DNA of 64,000 bases from Cinnamomum chago (taxonomy: Eukaryota > Streptophyta > Magnoliopsida > Laurales > Lauraceae): contig CP142454.1 of NCBI GenBank assembly GCA_038049695.1, forward strand, positions 75,183,501-75,247,500, read 5' to 3'. Below, piece by piece: positions 34,801 through 45,541 of this stretch (the first letter of the stretch is position 1; every line of letters begins with the position of its first letter). The notes beneath the pieces were generated by a model, which worked only from the letters and a program-made list of their open reading frames with translations, had not been told where the DNA came from and ran no database searches. A program made the position numbers and the translations under genes.

Positions 34801-35685
34801 ATATATTATTTTCTTCTTATCATTAGTCATCTAAAAGATATTTTATATATGGACTACTTCAATTGACCATCATTAGCCCCCCTCAAACAAAAATCCCGGG
34901 TCTGCCACTGCTCCCAGTGGCCTACTTGTGTGCGGAAAATGGGAAGATGACATCACATGACATTTTCTTTTGACTTTTGAGAGTCTCAAAGTTTTCCAAA
35001 TCCTACCCATTAACTAAAAGTCGGATGGCTGTCAAAATTTGCATGATCATTTGAAGCACCCACAAAATCCCAGATGAGCATCAAATCAGAGTAAGTGCAG
35101 ACAATCGGTCTGGGTGGCCTGACAAGCCAGGCCGTTCCATGATCTGGTGATTTCTCCTACTTTTTCCTACTTTCATATTTAGATTATGATGAAAATAGCT
35201 TCAATTCTGCAAATTAATGATACATTAGCTATAAAAAAAAGTAAAACCAGTGCGTCACGGTTATCGTGAGAATGGAACACATGCAGACCACAGTACAAAA
35301 AAAGATAACAGAACATTTTTAACCAAACCCAGAATCCTTAAACCCTAAAAAGTAACAGAAATTCAGCTGAATAAGCACACATACAGAGTATAGTCTAAGT
35401 TCTACACATAAAAATTCCTAGAGAGGGAGAATCTACAATACCATGAGCTAATTAAAGAAACCTAGAAAGATATAACAGATATCATCCAATTCCCATCAGA
35501 CCCAGAAGCACAAATCCTACGAATCAATGGAAAACAGACAAGAAAACACAAAACGAGAAAGCAGAAGAAGAGAGGGGAGGACCTGTTTCAAGTCGACGCT
35601 TAGCTGCAGCTCTAAGACGCCATTTGACGCGAGGAATGCATGAATCCAACACCTTCAACACCTCCTCTACTTCTCCATTCGCCAT
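28841..35685 (-). CDS. DUF4504 / UPF0739 (C1orf74-like) protein, six exons
   Basis: Minus-strand exons are 35685-35583, 33265-33156, 31389-31240, 31145-30877, 29901-29791 and 29000-28841 (TAG at 28843-28841). Every intron is GT-AG and the phases match throughout, giving 903 nt or 300 aa, the usual plant length. The start is MANGEVEEVLKVLDSCIPRV. Conserved blocks are ELRPVVMVDYGGKMPELQ, LRVMVIEDMIYLIHVKGLAD, SCSQLLFVDLEQDPP, NGWLLGYPIVYLFSKEHVAD and FTVPYDLSMGGENEPWAVAF. These are shared with the plant proteins annotated as UPF0739/C1orf74 homologues; their biochemical role is unknown. Exon 4 holds the poorly conserved linker. Intron 1 (2.3 kb) contains a LINE remnant in the same orientation. 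I see no frameshift or stop. Confidence 0.93.
33462..34150 (-). mobile_element. LINE 3' fragment in intron 1 of the DUF4504 gene
   Basis: Translating the minus strand in pieces gives EESHGHIFLHYVVL, then SLHGSLDELFDGWAGGLY and HLPGIWKKRNLR, which resemble the zinc-binding (zf-RVT) and following region of LINE polyproteins. Stops interrupt it. The low-coordinate end has a T10 run (about 33462-33471), which is the poly(A) tail on the minus strand. The 5' boundary is uncertain. Confidence 0.5.
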
Positions 35686-37197
35686 GCGAAGAATATCCTC
35701 AAAAACGATGAGATTTGATGTACCCAACCAAACAGGGGATTTTGTGGATGTTTTCTTTGTTTATTTACAGATGAACACCTTCATTTTATGACAATCATCG
35801 ACAAACACATGGACTAATAAATAAAAGACCATCATGGGTCCACCTTATGATAAATCACACTGGGCCCAACCTATTTAAGTGATGAATATCATTGTGATGA
35901 GCTCTCTCTAGTGATCAAATATCATTGGAATTATGGATTGGTGGTCATGCCCCTTTTCAGTGATGAGAAACCAGTATCAGGGTGTACATCCCCAATAATT
36001 TAGCCCGCTCTTTTCCATCCTAATAATGAAATCATGGTGACCTTCCAAATAATGAAATCACGGTGAGAGTGACCCATCCACTAAATAAATCATGAGGGGC
36101 ACAGCGCGCATGCCCACTCAAATGGCCTGATTATCATTAGTCATACCAATCTAAAGATGAAATCGGAATAAGGCAATTATCAGATATGTTGGACGCATCA
36201 CATGCTACGATCATCATCATAAGTTCCTGCACTTGGGCCACTGGGAATGTACCCTGAGGGCTGAGAATCATAAGAAACCATGTTTTTTATGTGGGTAATT
36301 TTTTCAGGCAGTTCTTTCCCCAGGCCCAGCCCTCATTATTACATCAGTGATTTTCTCATAAAGACAGTTCCAGTCAGTATCAGTTTTTCATCAATTGTAT
36401 TGCACACTTTTGGTGTTAGTTCTGATCACTCCTATTGCTTTTCCTTAGTTTCTGGGTGCTTATATTGATGCCTGCTGTTTAGTCATCCCATCCAACGTTT
36501 ATGGGTGTCTATTTTGATGTTTTGTTGTTTTGTCATCCCATCCAATGTTTCTGAGTGTTTATTTTGATGTTTGTTGTTTTGTCATCCCATCAAAAAAATG
36601 GCGTTCAATTATTAGTATTAATCATCATTTTTGCGATCGCCAATACAAATTGTAAGGCTAATATATGGACCATTTCCGTATAAATGTAACTTTATATTCA
36701 TATATAATAGAGCATCACCATCACAAGTTATCATATCAGAATATGGGATTAACTATTAAGCATTTAATTGGTGACAAGGGTGACTGATACATGGTGAAAT
36801 GTCAGTTACAAACAGAGATTTCAATTTTCAACAAGTAGTCTGTTGAAGGTGTGTGATCTCAGGTGAGATTTACTAACTCCTATCTTATGTATCAGGCCTT
36901 ATACATACCAACAGAAAAATAGCAGCTAATACATGCAGCCTTGACAAGACAAAAAGATCCGCCTTTGGGGATCTGACTAGGCCAGGTTGATCTCAACAGT
37001 GTAGACTATAGATCAAGTCATTGCAAATGAACTCGAGTCTGCAAGATGAATGCTTGTTTGTAGCATCCATTTGGAGCATGTGGTTTTGATCAAACATGCA
37101 ACTTATGATGCTTTTTATGCAGGCACGTGAATGCTGGGACTTTCAGGTCCCCCAGAGTACAATTGCAAAGAATGCTGATGAGATCCCACATCTGCAG
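35686..37197. other. Intergenic region upstream of the DUF4504 gene and downstream of the bHLH gene
   Basis: Must hold the DUF4504 promoter (minus strand), but no clear TATA box is seen close to 35685. A three-unit tandem repeat lies at 36448-36593. Nothing else is recognised. Confidence 0.45.
36448..36593. repeat. Three tandem units of about 50 bp
   Basis: Units begin GTTTCTGGGTGCTTAT (36448), GTTTATGGGTGTCTAT (36497) and GTTTCTGAGTGTTTAT (36547). Each carries a TTGATGTTTTGTTG-like part and GTCATCCCATC. Confidence 0.85.
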
Positions 37198-38756
37198 TTA
37201 CTTTGGAGTGTTTTTCATGACAGGCGCCCATATATCTGCACCGTTGCTTCGGACAACTTTTATAGTCCATGTGATCGGCACAAGGCACAGGCCGCGTCTT
37301 TGCAAGCTGTAGTACTCTCTTTCCTGAAAACAAATGATTGAATGCTTTGAATCAGGGTTAGGAACTCCTTTGAATGCATAAGCAATTGTGAGTGCTGATC
37401 ATAACACCAATGCTCCTGGGTAGGTAAGAAAAACTGCAACAATGTTGACAAGGTACAGTTTTTTTGCTTTTGGCACTTTGAATTAGCATTCGCTGAACAT
37501 TTTGGGCCTATTTGTTTCATGTAATTGAATTCCTAGGAATTCTAAGACTCTGCATTTCTTTAAGTGGCTAAAAATGACCATCAAATAACCTCCCCTGTAA
37601 TGAGAATTCAATCAAGGGAAGATGGGAAATGAATACCCAGCCATCACCCTACTAATTCAAATACTAGGTTAGTCAAGGTCTGATCTGCATCTCGACCTTA
37701 TATCCTTCAGCCTTCACCTCTTTAAGAATCCCTCAATGGAGCTTTTTTGACCATTAATTAATTCCTATATATTCCATTCAAACAAACAGGCCTTAAGTGA
37801 ATTTTATCAAATCGTCTCTCTTAAAGGCACATGATTTAAATTTAAGAGGCACCGCTATCATATTACATAGCTTTATGTATATCAACGAGGAGAACAGGAG
37901 GGAGTTCTGCTCACCTGAAGTATCCCTGATGGTGCACTCTGGAGGTATGGGGCACTTAAAACCTGATACACCAAGACAAGATTTAGGACTGAAGCTGTAA
38001 CTAGCTAAACTTCTTCTGAAACTCTTGACAGAATCCTGAATGAGACTATGCTGCATTGGATTTAATTAATGTGGTAGAAGTCGTAGCAACAAAAGAAGCT
38101 GCCTAACCTGAACTTGTTCTTGAAGGAACTTAATGTAACCCATTGCCTCTAGAAGTACTGAAGCTGTATCAGTCTGCAATCAACCCATGGACTTTCAGGG
38201 AAATAGAAAGAAAACAAATGAAAAGGAGTAAAACTCAGGAGAAAGAATGTTACAATCTCCTCAGATAATTTACTTAATGCATTACCTTTCCAAATGGTGA
38301 TACCAGTTGCTGCAGAGCTGCTATTTTTTCTCCCAGTTTCTCTTTCCTCTCCTGTGTAACATTAGAAAGTTCAATTCTCAGCTACCAACAAAATGTCATT
38401 AAAAAAAAAATCAAAATGGAGGCCTAACTAAATGAGATGTCATCCCAATTTGCAATATGTAATAAAGCAATCCAAGCACTTGCTGATTAGTGTGCCTAAC
38501 AAAACTTCCACCAAAGCAAGGCGGACTAGCCACGGAATGCCACGTCATATAGATGGACCGATCAGCATGTGATTGGGAAGGATTGCTTTGTCCCAAGGAC
38601 ATCAAATTATGAAGCTTCTGCACATAATGAAACAGAACATACCCTCATGGAAATGGACCCCTGTGTTTTGTTTCTCTTCACTGTGTTGCAAATGCCACTG
38701 CTGTGATCTAAAGACTCATGTCTTCTTTTCAGTTCTGTCACCGTCCCTACCATCAT
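37198..38756 (-). CDS. bHLH153: bHLH153-like atypical bHLH transcription factor, five coding exons
   Basis: Minus-strand exons are 38756-38643, 38351-38286, 38173-38108, 37962-37915 and 37323-37198 (TAA at 37200-37198). All joins are in phase 0 with GT-AG introns, giving 139 aa. Residues 39-60 (ERKEKLGEKIAALQQLVSPF) and 61-82 (TDTASVLLEAMGYIKFLQEQ) form the helix-loop-helix, followed by VLSAPYLQSAPSGILQ and the C-terminal YYSLQRRGLCLVPITWT and SNGADIWAP. This is the order and exon pattern of Arabidopsis bHLH153-type proteins. The basic part lacks the His-Glu-Arg set needed for E-box contact, so DNA binding may be altered. The 48-bp exon 4 is easy to miss. An acceptor (CCAG) lies three bases before the ATG pair, implying a 5'UTR intron; the promoter is probably near 43.48 kb. 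A MITE sits in intron 4. Confidence 0.93.
37505..37792. mobile_element. MITE in intron 4 of the bHLH gene
   Basis: The left GGCCTATTTGTTT and right AAACAAACAGGCC mirror each other with one mismatch, 288 bp apart. The interior (GGGAAATGAATACCCAGCCA and following) matches blocks at 18795-18970 and 53130-53352, so this is a family. No target duplication is clear. Confidence 0.75.
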
Positions 38757-40239
38757 TTCCTGGCACAGTAAAAGGCAATGAGCAAAGAGCCTAGAAAATG
38801 AAAATCATCATTTGTATGTGACTACCGTTTAATCTGGAAGAGAATGGTTATGGGTGGGTTGGCATTGGCTTAACCCCAACAACGTTCACAGTAAATTGCG
38901 CATTCCATCTGTTTGGAGGCAAATGTCCATGCATCTGGAGGATCAATTTTATGGGCATCTCTTGGTTGGACCATTCTCTCATTTTTTACCAACAGTCAAC
39001 ATATTATGGGGCTTTAATCATTAGATCCTTTTATTTTCATTATAGAATATGGTCCAACAATTGAAATCTCAAGATTGATGGCCATTTGAATTGATCTAAT
39101 ATTAAAGAGGTTTATAGACTAAGGTGCTGTAAAATCTCTTTTTTTCTGGTGTTTGTGTGTATTTTTCTATTTGACTTACAACTGATTCAAATAGATGTTC
39201 AAGTATTTTAGACGGTTTGAAAAGTTTCTGAACAGCTTTAAGATCTTTTGCCTCTTTTTCAAAAAGCAACCAAGAGGTAGCTTTTTCAAATTGATATCAA
39301 TATCTAAATCAACCAGACACATTTTTGTTTTTTGTTTTGTTTTGTTTTTTTTTTTTGACCACTTTGTTTGCAAAACGTTTATAATACAGCAAAGTGTGCA
39401 TATGCCACTTTATGACAAATCTGCTTTTACACTTTTATTATATAATAACTTTGCCCAAGGAACATTCATAGCATGATAAGTTCGCTTTCTCCAATTGAAT
39501 CAACAAATAGTATATTTGTAAAAAGGTCTAATTGAATCAGCTCTATTCCAAACTGATAAGGCCTGTTAGCAAGTGTTATATATTTGAAATAGAGCTGATT
39601 CGAATAGATTTGTTTGAAATAGAGCTGCTTCAATTAGACCTTCTTAGAAATAGACTGGCATGTCTGATTTAATTAGGAAAACCAAACTTGTCGCTTTTGA
39701 AAGTTACATGAGCAAATTTATCCTTTTATTATAAGTAGTATAGGCAAATTTATTATAAAGTAAAAGTAGTACAAGCAAATTTGTTATATTGTAAAAGTTA
39801 TATAACAAACTTGTCACGAAAAAGCCAAAAGGTGACTGGCTGTTTTAGACATTTATGTCTATTTGTAAAAATTATATTTTGATAACTTTTTGGAAAAAGA
39901 GACAAAAGGTCTTAAAGCTGAATAAATTATAGCAAATAATCTAAAGCACTCAAAACATCTCTTTGAATTTAGTTTAAGTCAAACAGACATGAAAAGTAGA
40001 CTTGTCAAGTGACACAAGTTCCATTGGGAAGTGACTACTATAACTAAAGTCATTGCCATTTGTTGCAAAAACCTTTTCATTCAATAATTTGAAGAAATAG
40101 TGTAAATATATGAATAAAAAGATGAAATGGAATAATTTATTAGAAAGAAGATGAGACTGAACCCACATGATGCACCATTAAATCATATTAAGCATTATGG
40201 GCATGTACAATAAATCACCTAGACATAGCCCATCTATCC

Positions 40240-40380
40240 ATCTGTGTGAGACCCACTAAAGGAAAAATTAACTCATCCACCCATGTATCACCCACTAACT
40301 CATCCACATCAGACCCACTCATCTATCACCCACTAACCCATCCACATCAGACCCACTTGATGAACCATTGAACCAAATTG
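40240..40380. repeat. Two to three units of about 40 bp
   Basis: ACTAACTCATCCACATCAGA and ACTAACCCATCCACATCAGA recur with ACCCACTCATCTATCACCC-type spacers. Confidence 0.7.
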
Positions 40381-41227
40381 TTCATCTTTGTCCCAACTTA
40401 ATCTCATAGCATTCACAATGGACCCACAACATTACAATCAACCTATCCCCTACCCAAGTGCAATTCAGGTTGGACTTGGGTTGTGCCCAATGGTCAGTTT
40501 TTAATTCAATTTTCTTCTCAGATAATATAAACCTCCTAAAAATGTATATATCTTTTTTTTAGGAAGAAAAATGTAAATATCTTGTAAATAATACTTAAGC
40601 ATCTCTCCCAAATGAGTAAACACAAGTAGGCCCTACAGGAAGATTTGGTTTTTGGTGCTCTTCTTGGGTTCAGATTTGTTGGTGCAACTGCAAATACATC
40701 CATATCTGGGGAAGTGGGCCCATCCTACTATAACCAAGCTGCATACTGGTCCACAGACCAACCTAACAGGGGGCGTTTCTAGAACTGGAAAAGCAGGTGA
40801 AAGCTGCTCCCTGAAAGCAACAGCTGAATTTTGGTGCCAGTTCACAGCTAGGGCAGACGTACAAGTTAAGCTTTACCTTCCAAGGAATGGGCCCCACCAT
40901 CCTACCCCATATAAACCCATTGCAAAAACAGCCCTGGGGATTCTGGGAAACATGGGTTTGTTGCCTCACCCATTTGCACCCAATTACAGGGACAAGGGAA
41001 ACAAGTTACACGGGTATAAGGTATTTCATATTTACTCTATTGGCCAACCTAAACTCAAGCTAGTTAGGAACATGTGTGTGTGAGGGCGTCCAGCGTAGGA
41101 AAAACCAAAAAAGAAAAAAAAAATTAGTTGTCATCATAGCTAAGCTAGTTAAGTAATAGGTGCGTGAGATTGATAAGAATTATATTAATCATGTTTAGTT
41201 GGTTGGCAACCCCGCATGTCATCCAAG

Positions 41228-41811
41228 CAGGGCCGGCCCTGGGCAAGGGCTGTAAGTGCCCTTGCCCCGGGCCCATTTTTTGAGGGGGCCCAAAATCCCC
41301 AAAATCCCTTCTACTTTTTTTTTTTTTTCAATCATTTGGTGAAGGCAGGGCTCATCCAATGGATTCCATCGTCCTGGGCATCAATAGATCAATCATCAAA
41401 TCATCTGAGAGTGCTTATTGCATCACTTATTTGAGCATCCATCAGAGGGGCCCACCAATGATATTTTATATTTGATGGCTGAAATTCTAGGAGAATCTGG
41501 TCTAGGGTTGGGATTATTTAGGGCTTTTTTTTTTTTACAAATAGATCATCAAGCCTTCAGCCCTACACCCGTTCTTCTCATTTGTTAGTGGGGCCCACCA
41601 ATGATTTTTAATTCCCCATATATGATGCTTAAATTCTGGTCTGAGTTTTCTTTCTTTTCTTTTTTTTCAAATAGTTATACTTGGGCATCATCAACCCATT
41701 GTCAATCTTTCACATCAGTGGGACCCACCAATGATATTATCATATATGATGGCTGAAGAGGCCTAACTTTTACTCTTGCCCTGGGCCCTGAAAAATTCAG
41801 GACCGGCCCTG
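41228..41811. mobile_element. hAT-like MITE (584 bp) with 8-bp target duplication
   Basis: The left terminus CAGGGCCGGCCCTG and the right terminus CAGGACCGGCCCTG are inverted copies of each other with one mismatch. CATCCAAG flanks both sides (41220-41227 and 41812-41819); an 8-bp duplication with CAGGG ends is the hAT pattern. The interior carries three spaced copies of a GGCCCACCAATGAT-like block (about 41450, 41592 and 41721). No transposase. Confidence 0.9.
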
Positions 41812-43099
41812 CATCCAAGTACGTATGGATTAATCCCTTAGTATGCCAAGCTTCTCTTCCTGCTTTGGGGGCTTCTTTTTCACACTTGTGTGGACTTTTT
41901 TCTTTGTCCCAGCCCCTAAGCTGAGGTATAAAATTTTTTTTTCTAATGGGCACATTGTAGGATAGGAACTCGATACTTTTATTGATCATATGTGGGTAAA
42001 TGTTAGATGATAAGACCCATTTGTTTGTAGGGACACATTTTTTATTTTATTTTCTTTCATTTGTCTATTTCCTTTACTATAGAAAACAAATTCATGTGCT
42101 AAACAAAAATATATGATGAACCTAACCAGCTAACCTAAAGCGACTACAGAGTGTTAAAAAATTCAACATCTTTCAGAAATCGAATCGAATCCAATGGTAA
42201 CAATGTCTATGATTAAGGCCAAACTTAGGCTATTGCTTATAAAACAAATAAGTCTGAGAGGATTAAATTGACCACAGATGGACCCCACATAGATTTCATA
42301 CACTTATGTCCAAAGACATTATCTTATATAGAAAATTATGTCATTTTTAAGCTAACTTTTCTTTTTGCCCAAAACAAAAAAGCCACCTTTTCTATATTTC
42401 AAACATACTTAACTATTATGAATTTATAATATATTTGTTACAAATTAAAATACTTAATTATTCCATTATACCATTGTCGTTTAGTAACATTTGTCAAAGA
42501 AAGAAGATTCCCACTAGTATTTACTTTATGTAACCACTAGTGCATCTTTTTAATTTTTAAGTGAAGTGGTGGAAATTGATACTGTAAAAAGAAAAAAAAA
42601 TTCACAATTTCGCCTTTTTTGTGTACACTAATTACAAAATCCTTTAAAATTAAAGGTGAGATTCACATCATCATGAGAGAAAAAATAATGATATGACATG
42701 ATATAATATTTTTACCATCTATTTAAAATCTGAATTAACCCAAGCATTAGAATAACTTACATTAATCAATTCATAAGATTTTTCATAATTTATTGTAAAA
42801 TGACTAAAACACAAGACTACAAACATATTCAAATTAGGTACATAAATCATAAATATACTATAAAATTCTAAAAGCAATAATTCAATTTTTTAACAAAAAA
42901 AAAACTGAGAAAATCATACTTAAAATTCTTCAAATGAAACTATTATTAATCTACAGCCCTATCATTAGTTTCCCATAAAATAAAATAAAAATTCTTCCAT
43001 CTAATTTATGGATTCATTAAAAAAAAAATTCCACTTTCCTTACTCTTTTTTTCTTTACAGAGAGAGAGAGAGAGGGAGAGATATGCAAAAGAAACTCAC

Positions 43100-43455
43100 C
43101 GTAAAAATGAGAACAAGAGAAAAAAATGAGTACTCCCACTCCAAGTCCGAGCTATATATATTTCTCCAGCAGCTTCAATTCCTAGGAAAAGCTTTTCCAC
43201 CTTGTAAGAGGAAGAGCGAAAGATCAGGGAATTGAGTCCCACAGCATCAATCAGGAATACCCGATTGAACAAAAGTTCAAGATTCTAGAGAGAAAATCTG
43301 TAGAAATTAGTAGGAAATGTGATATTTCAAGCATTCCAGTGGCAGGAGGGATTTGAGAATTCTTGTCAGAGAATTCAAGGAATCGACCCCAAGACTTTGC
43401 AGAGAAAAAGAAGGGAGGAGGAAGATGAAGTGGGAAAGGGAGGAATTTGAGAGGA
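43100..43455 (-). other. bHLH153: Probable non-coding first exon (5'UTR) of the bHLH gene
   Basis: On the minus strand a TATA box at 43488-43481 is followed, about 30 bp on, by a pyrimidine-rich leader with no convincing coding frame. It ends at a strong donor, ACG|GTGAGT. The next same-strand gene is the bHLH gene, whose first coding exon begins with a splice acceptor three bases before its ATG. The pairing is inferred; another, untraced transcript is possible. Confidence 0.45.
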
Positions 43456-43480
43456 AATGTTTTGTGTTTGGAGAGTGTGA

Positions 43481-43488
43481 ATATATAA
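43481..43488 (-). promoter_or_regulatory. TATA box, minus strand
   Basis: Reads TTATATAT on the minus strand, preceded by a CpG-rich patch (GACACGGGCGACGCGAGCG, about 43498-43516) and followed by CACTCTCCAAACAC, typical of a plant core promoter. Confidence 0.5.
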
Positions 43489-43700
43489 GCGTCATTCGCT
43501 CGCGTCGCCCGTGTCGTGACAGCTCATCTCCAACCATGCGATGTGCGATTTTGCAAGCTGTTTTTCTCTTTTTTAGCTTGAACCCATGGTGGAGTAACTG
43601 TGGTTAAGAAAAGAAGCTTTAGAATTGGCTCGGCTCAGCTTGACCTTTTTTTTTTCTTTTTTTCTTTTTTTCTTTTTTTTTCATTTCAACATTATGTGAG

Positions 43701-44065
43701 TAGGGTTGTAAATAAGTTTGTTCTGGTTCAGATCCATGGTGGACTTAGAACCGGAATCGTTAAGGAAAAGGTGGAATCGGATCCGGAGCCGGAACTAGTT
43801 TATTGGTTCTGGAACGGGAACCAGAACCATATATGAGACGGGTCTGGATCCAGGCCCGGGTCTAGATAAATAATGATATTAAAAAAATATAATTTTTATG
43901 AGAGATTTTCAAAAATTGAAGTAATATATCGGGTCTCAGATCCCTGTGCCTAAACAAAGGTGGAACCGGACCCATTTACTTATCGGGGCTTAAATAAGTA
44001 CTCATATCCGGTTTTTAACGGGTCGGAACCTCTGGGTAATCGAAGAATCAGGGACCCATTTACTT
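43701..44065. mobile_element. MITE-like copy, relative of 52269-52601
   Basis: Starts TAGGGTTGTAAATAAG and contains many GGAACCGGAATCGG-like and ACCCGTTTACTTATCGGG-like pieces shared, in the opposite orientation, with 52269-52601. The right terminus has decayed. Confidence 0.55.
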
Positions 44066-44155
44066 TCTTAGATGTGGGAAGTGATTTTCCATGAGCTTAA
44101 GGAAGAATAGTCTAATTTTCCTCTTCTTCAATGTGATAAGATAGTGCATCAAACC

Positions 44156-45124
44156 ATGATTTAAAATCTCGGTCTCAGTCGCGTTATCGGCGGGCCGAAA
44201 AACCGATATGATATCGGTATCGGTCGTGGATATCGGTCCGTCGCGGTGTGAATTTTTTTTTAATTAAAAAAGATTTACAAAAATATCCAAAAAAATCAGA
44301 ATATTAGAAAATACTAGAAATTAATATTTTTTTTTCCATTAGTAACAACAGTAAATCAAAAATCTCGGTCACCTTAAGTTATAAGTCATGTCTGTGTCGC
44401 AGTTCGTTGTCTTCTCCAGTATTTCATATAATGCAACCCTTATTGATACTCATAATCAATTTATTAGTGTAAAATATAAGAAAATATAGATAACATATCA
44501 AGTATTATTTAATACTAACTCAATCATCAAATAAGTTGTGAAATCCAAGACCATGAAGATAAAATATTAAAATCTGAAACATGATAGTGAGATAAATAAA
44601 TAAAAAAACACTAGGACATCAAAAGGTTTATGATTTACCTTAAATTAAGGGGAGACTAGATAGATATATTGATGAGCATGACAGCCTAATTCTAAGTGGA
44701 GTGTCGCCCACGCTCGATGTCATCATCATCATCATTTATTCAGTATGGATTGTTAAATAATGCATAATAGTTAAAATAAGGGAATATGTTGAATTTCTTA
44801 CCAAAATAAAATGATTTCTTCAAGAAATAATGTTTGAAATATGCAAGAAAATGAGCTAAGAATGAGGGGTTGCTCTAAGAGGATGAGTGGAGAGGAAGAA
44901 TATGGGGGGAAGAATGAGGAAAAAAGTGAAAATTTTAGGTTTTTTTTCCATTATTCCATCTTTGCCGATATTTTGACTGAGATGGACCGATATATCGGCC
45001 AATATATCAGTTAAACCGATATTTTCAAAATATCGACCGAGATGGAGCGATATTTTGGTCTGTGATACCGAGACCAATATCACACCAAAATATCGGATCA
45101 GTATCGACCGATATTTTATACCAT
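44156..45124. mobile_element. Mutator-like non-autonomous element (969 bp), 10-bp target duplication
   Basis: GCATCAAACC flanks both sides (44146-44155 and 45125-45134). Ends are ATGATTTAAAATCTCGG on the left and, inverted, ATGGTATAAAATATCGG on the right (four mismatches in 17). A 9-11 bp duplication is the Mutator-like pattern. Both ends are rich in CGATAT/ATATCG words. No transposase is encoded. Confidence 0.8.
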
Positions 45125-45375
45125 GCATCAAACCATGGGGAAAAAGAATAATCATTGTAATACTACATGCATCCCTACAACCATATATATATATATATGT
45201 GAAAATATTCATGTGCATCCATCCCTCACCATGTTATGGTGAGGGACAACATAGTAGGGTTGACTTTATAACACATCCGAACCATCCACACACATAGAAC
45301 CCCCTTAAGTACACTAGACTCATTGAATTTTTACATATCAAAATGGATTGGACCGTTTGATCGAGGGTCAAAATT

Positions 45376-45541
45376 TTTCTATTATTGGAGGGTGGGTTTC
45401 GAACCCTTTGGACTGGACTGATTCCTCCGAGCCCAAAGAAAATCCAGGTAAACTCCCATGTAGCTCCCGTGGTAGTGCAGTTTCGAACATACAACCTTCC
45501 GGTGCAAACTATGGTCTTATGCCAACTGAGCTAGCCCTTCA
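45376..45541 (-). mobile_element. tRNA-type SINE, copy 4
   Basis: The minus strand has GCTAGCTCAGTTGGC (A-box region) and GTTCGAAACTGC (B box), then the family 3' half. The A tail has decayed. It is diverged from copy 3 but of the same length and order. Confidence 0.8.

Larger units (their letters stand above)
38757..43099. other. Upstream of the bHLH start; probable 4.3-kb 5'UTR intron
   Basis: Bounded by a donor (ACG|GTGAGT on minus, 43099-43098) and the CCAG acceptor next to the bHLH ATG. It contains a hAT-like MITE, a short tandem repeat at 40240-40380, and a possible larger inverted-end element at about 39150-39990 whose ends pair only weakly. The frame at 40652-41083 has no family signature. 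Confidence 0.45.

Noticed and set aside
37096..37341. Plus-strand 81-codon frame
   Set aside because: Shadow of the last bHLH exon on the minus strand.
37793..38056. Minus-strand frame as a long exon 4 of the bHLH gene
   Set aside because: Only the 48-bp piece 37962-37915, in another frame, gives the conserved LSAPYLQ block and keeps phase.
40652..41083. 143-codon plus-strand frame
   Set aside because: No family signature and overlapping frames on the other strand of similar length. It lies inside the probable bHLH leader intron.
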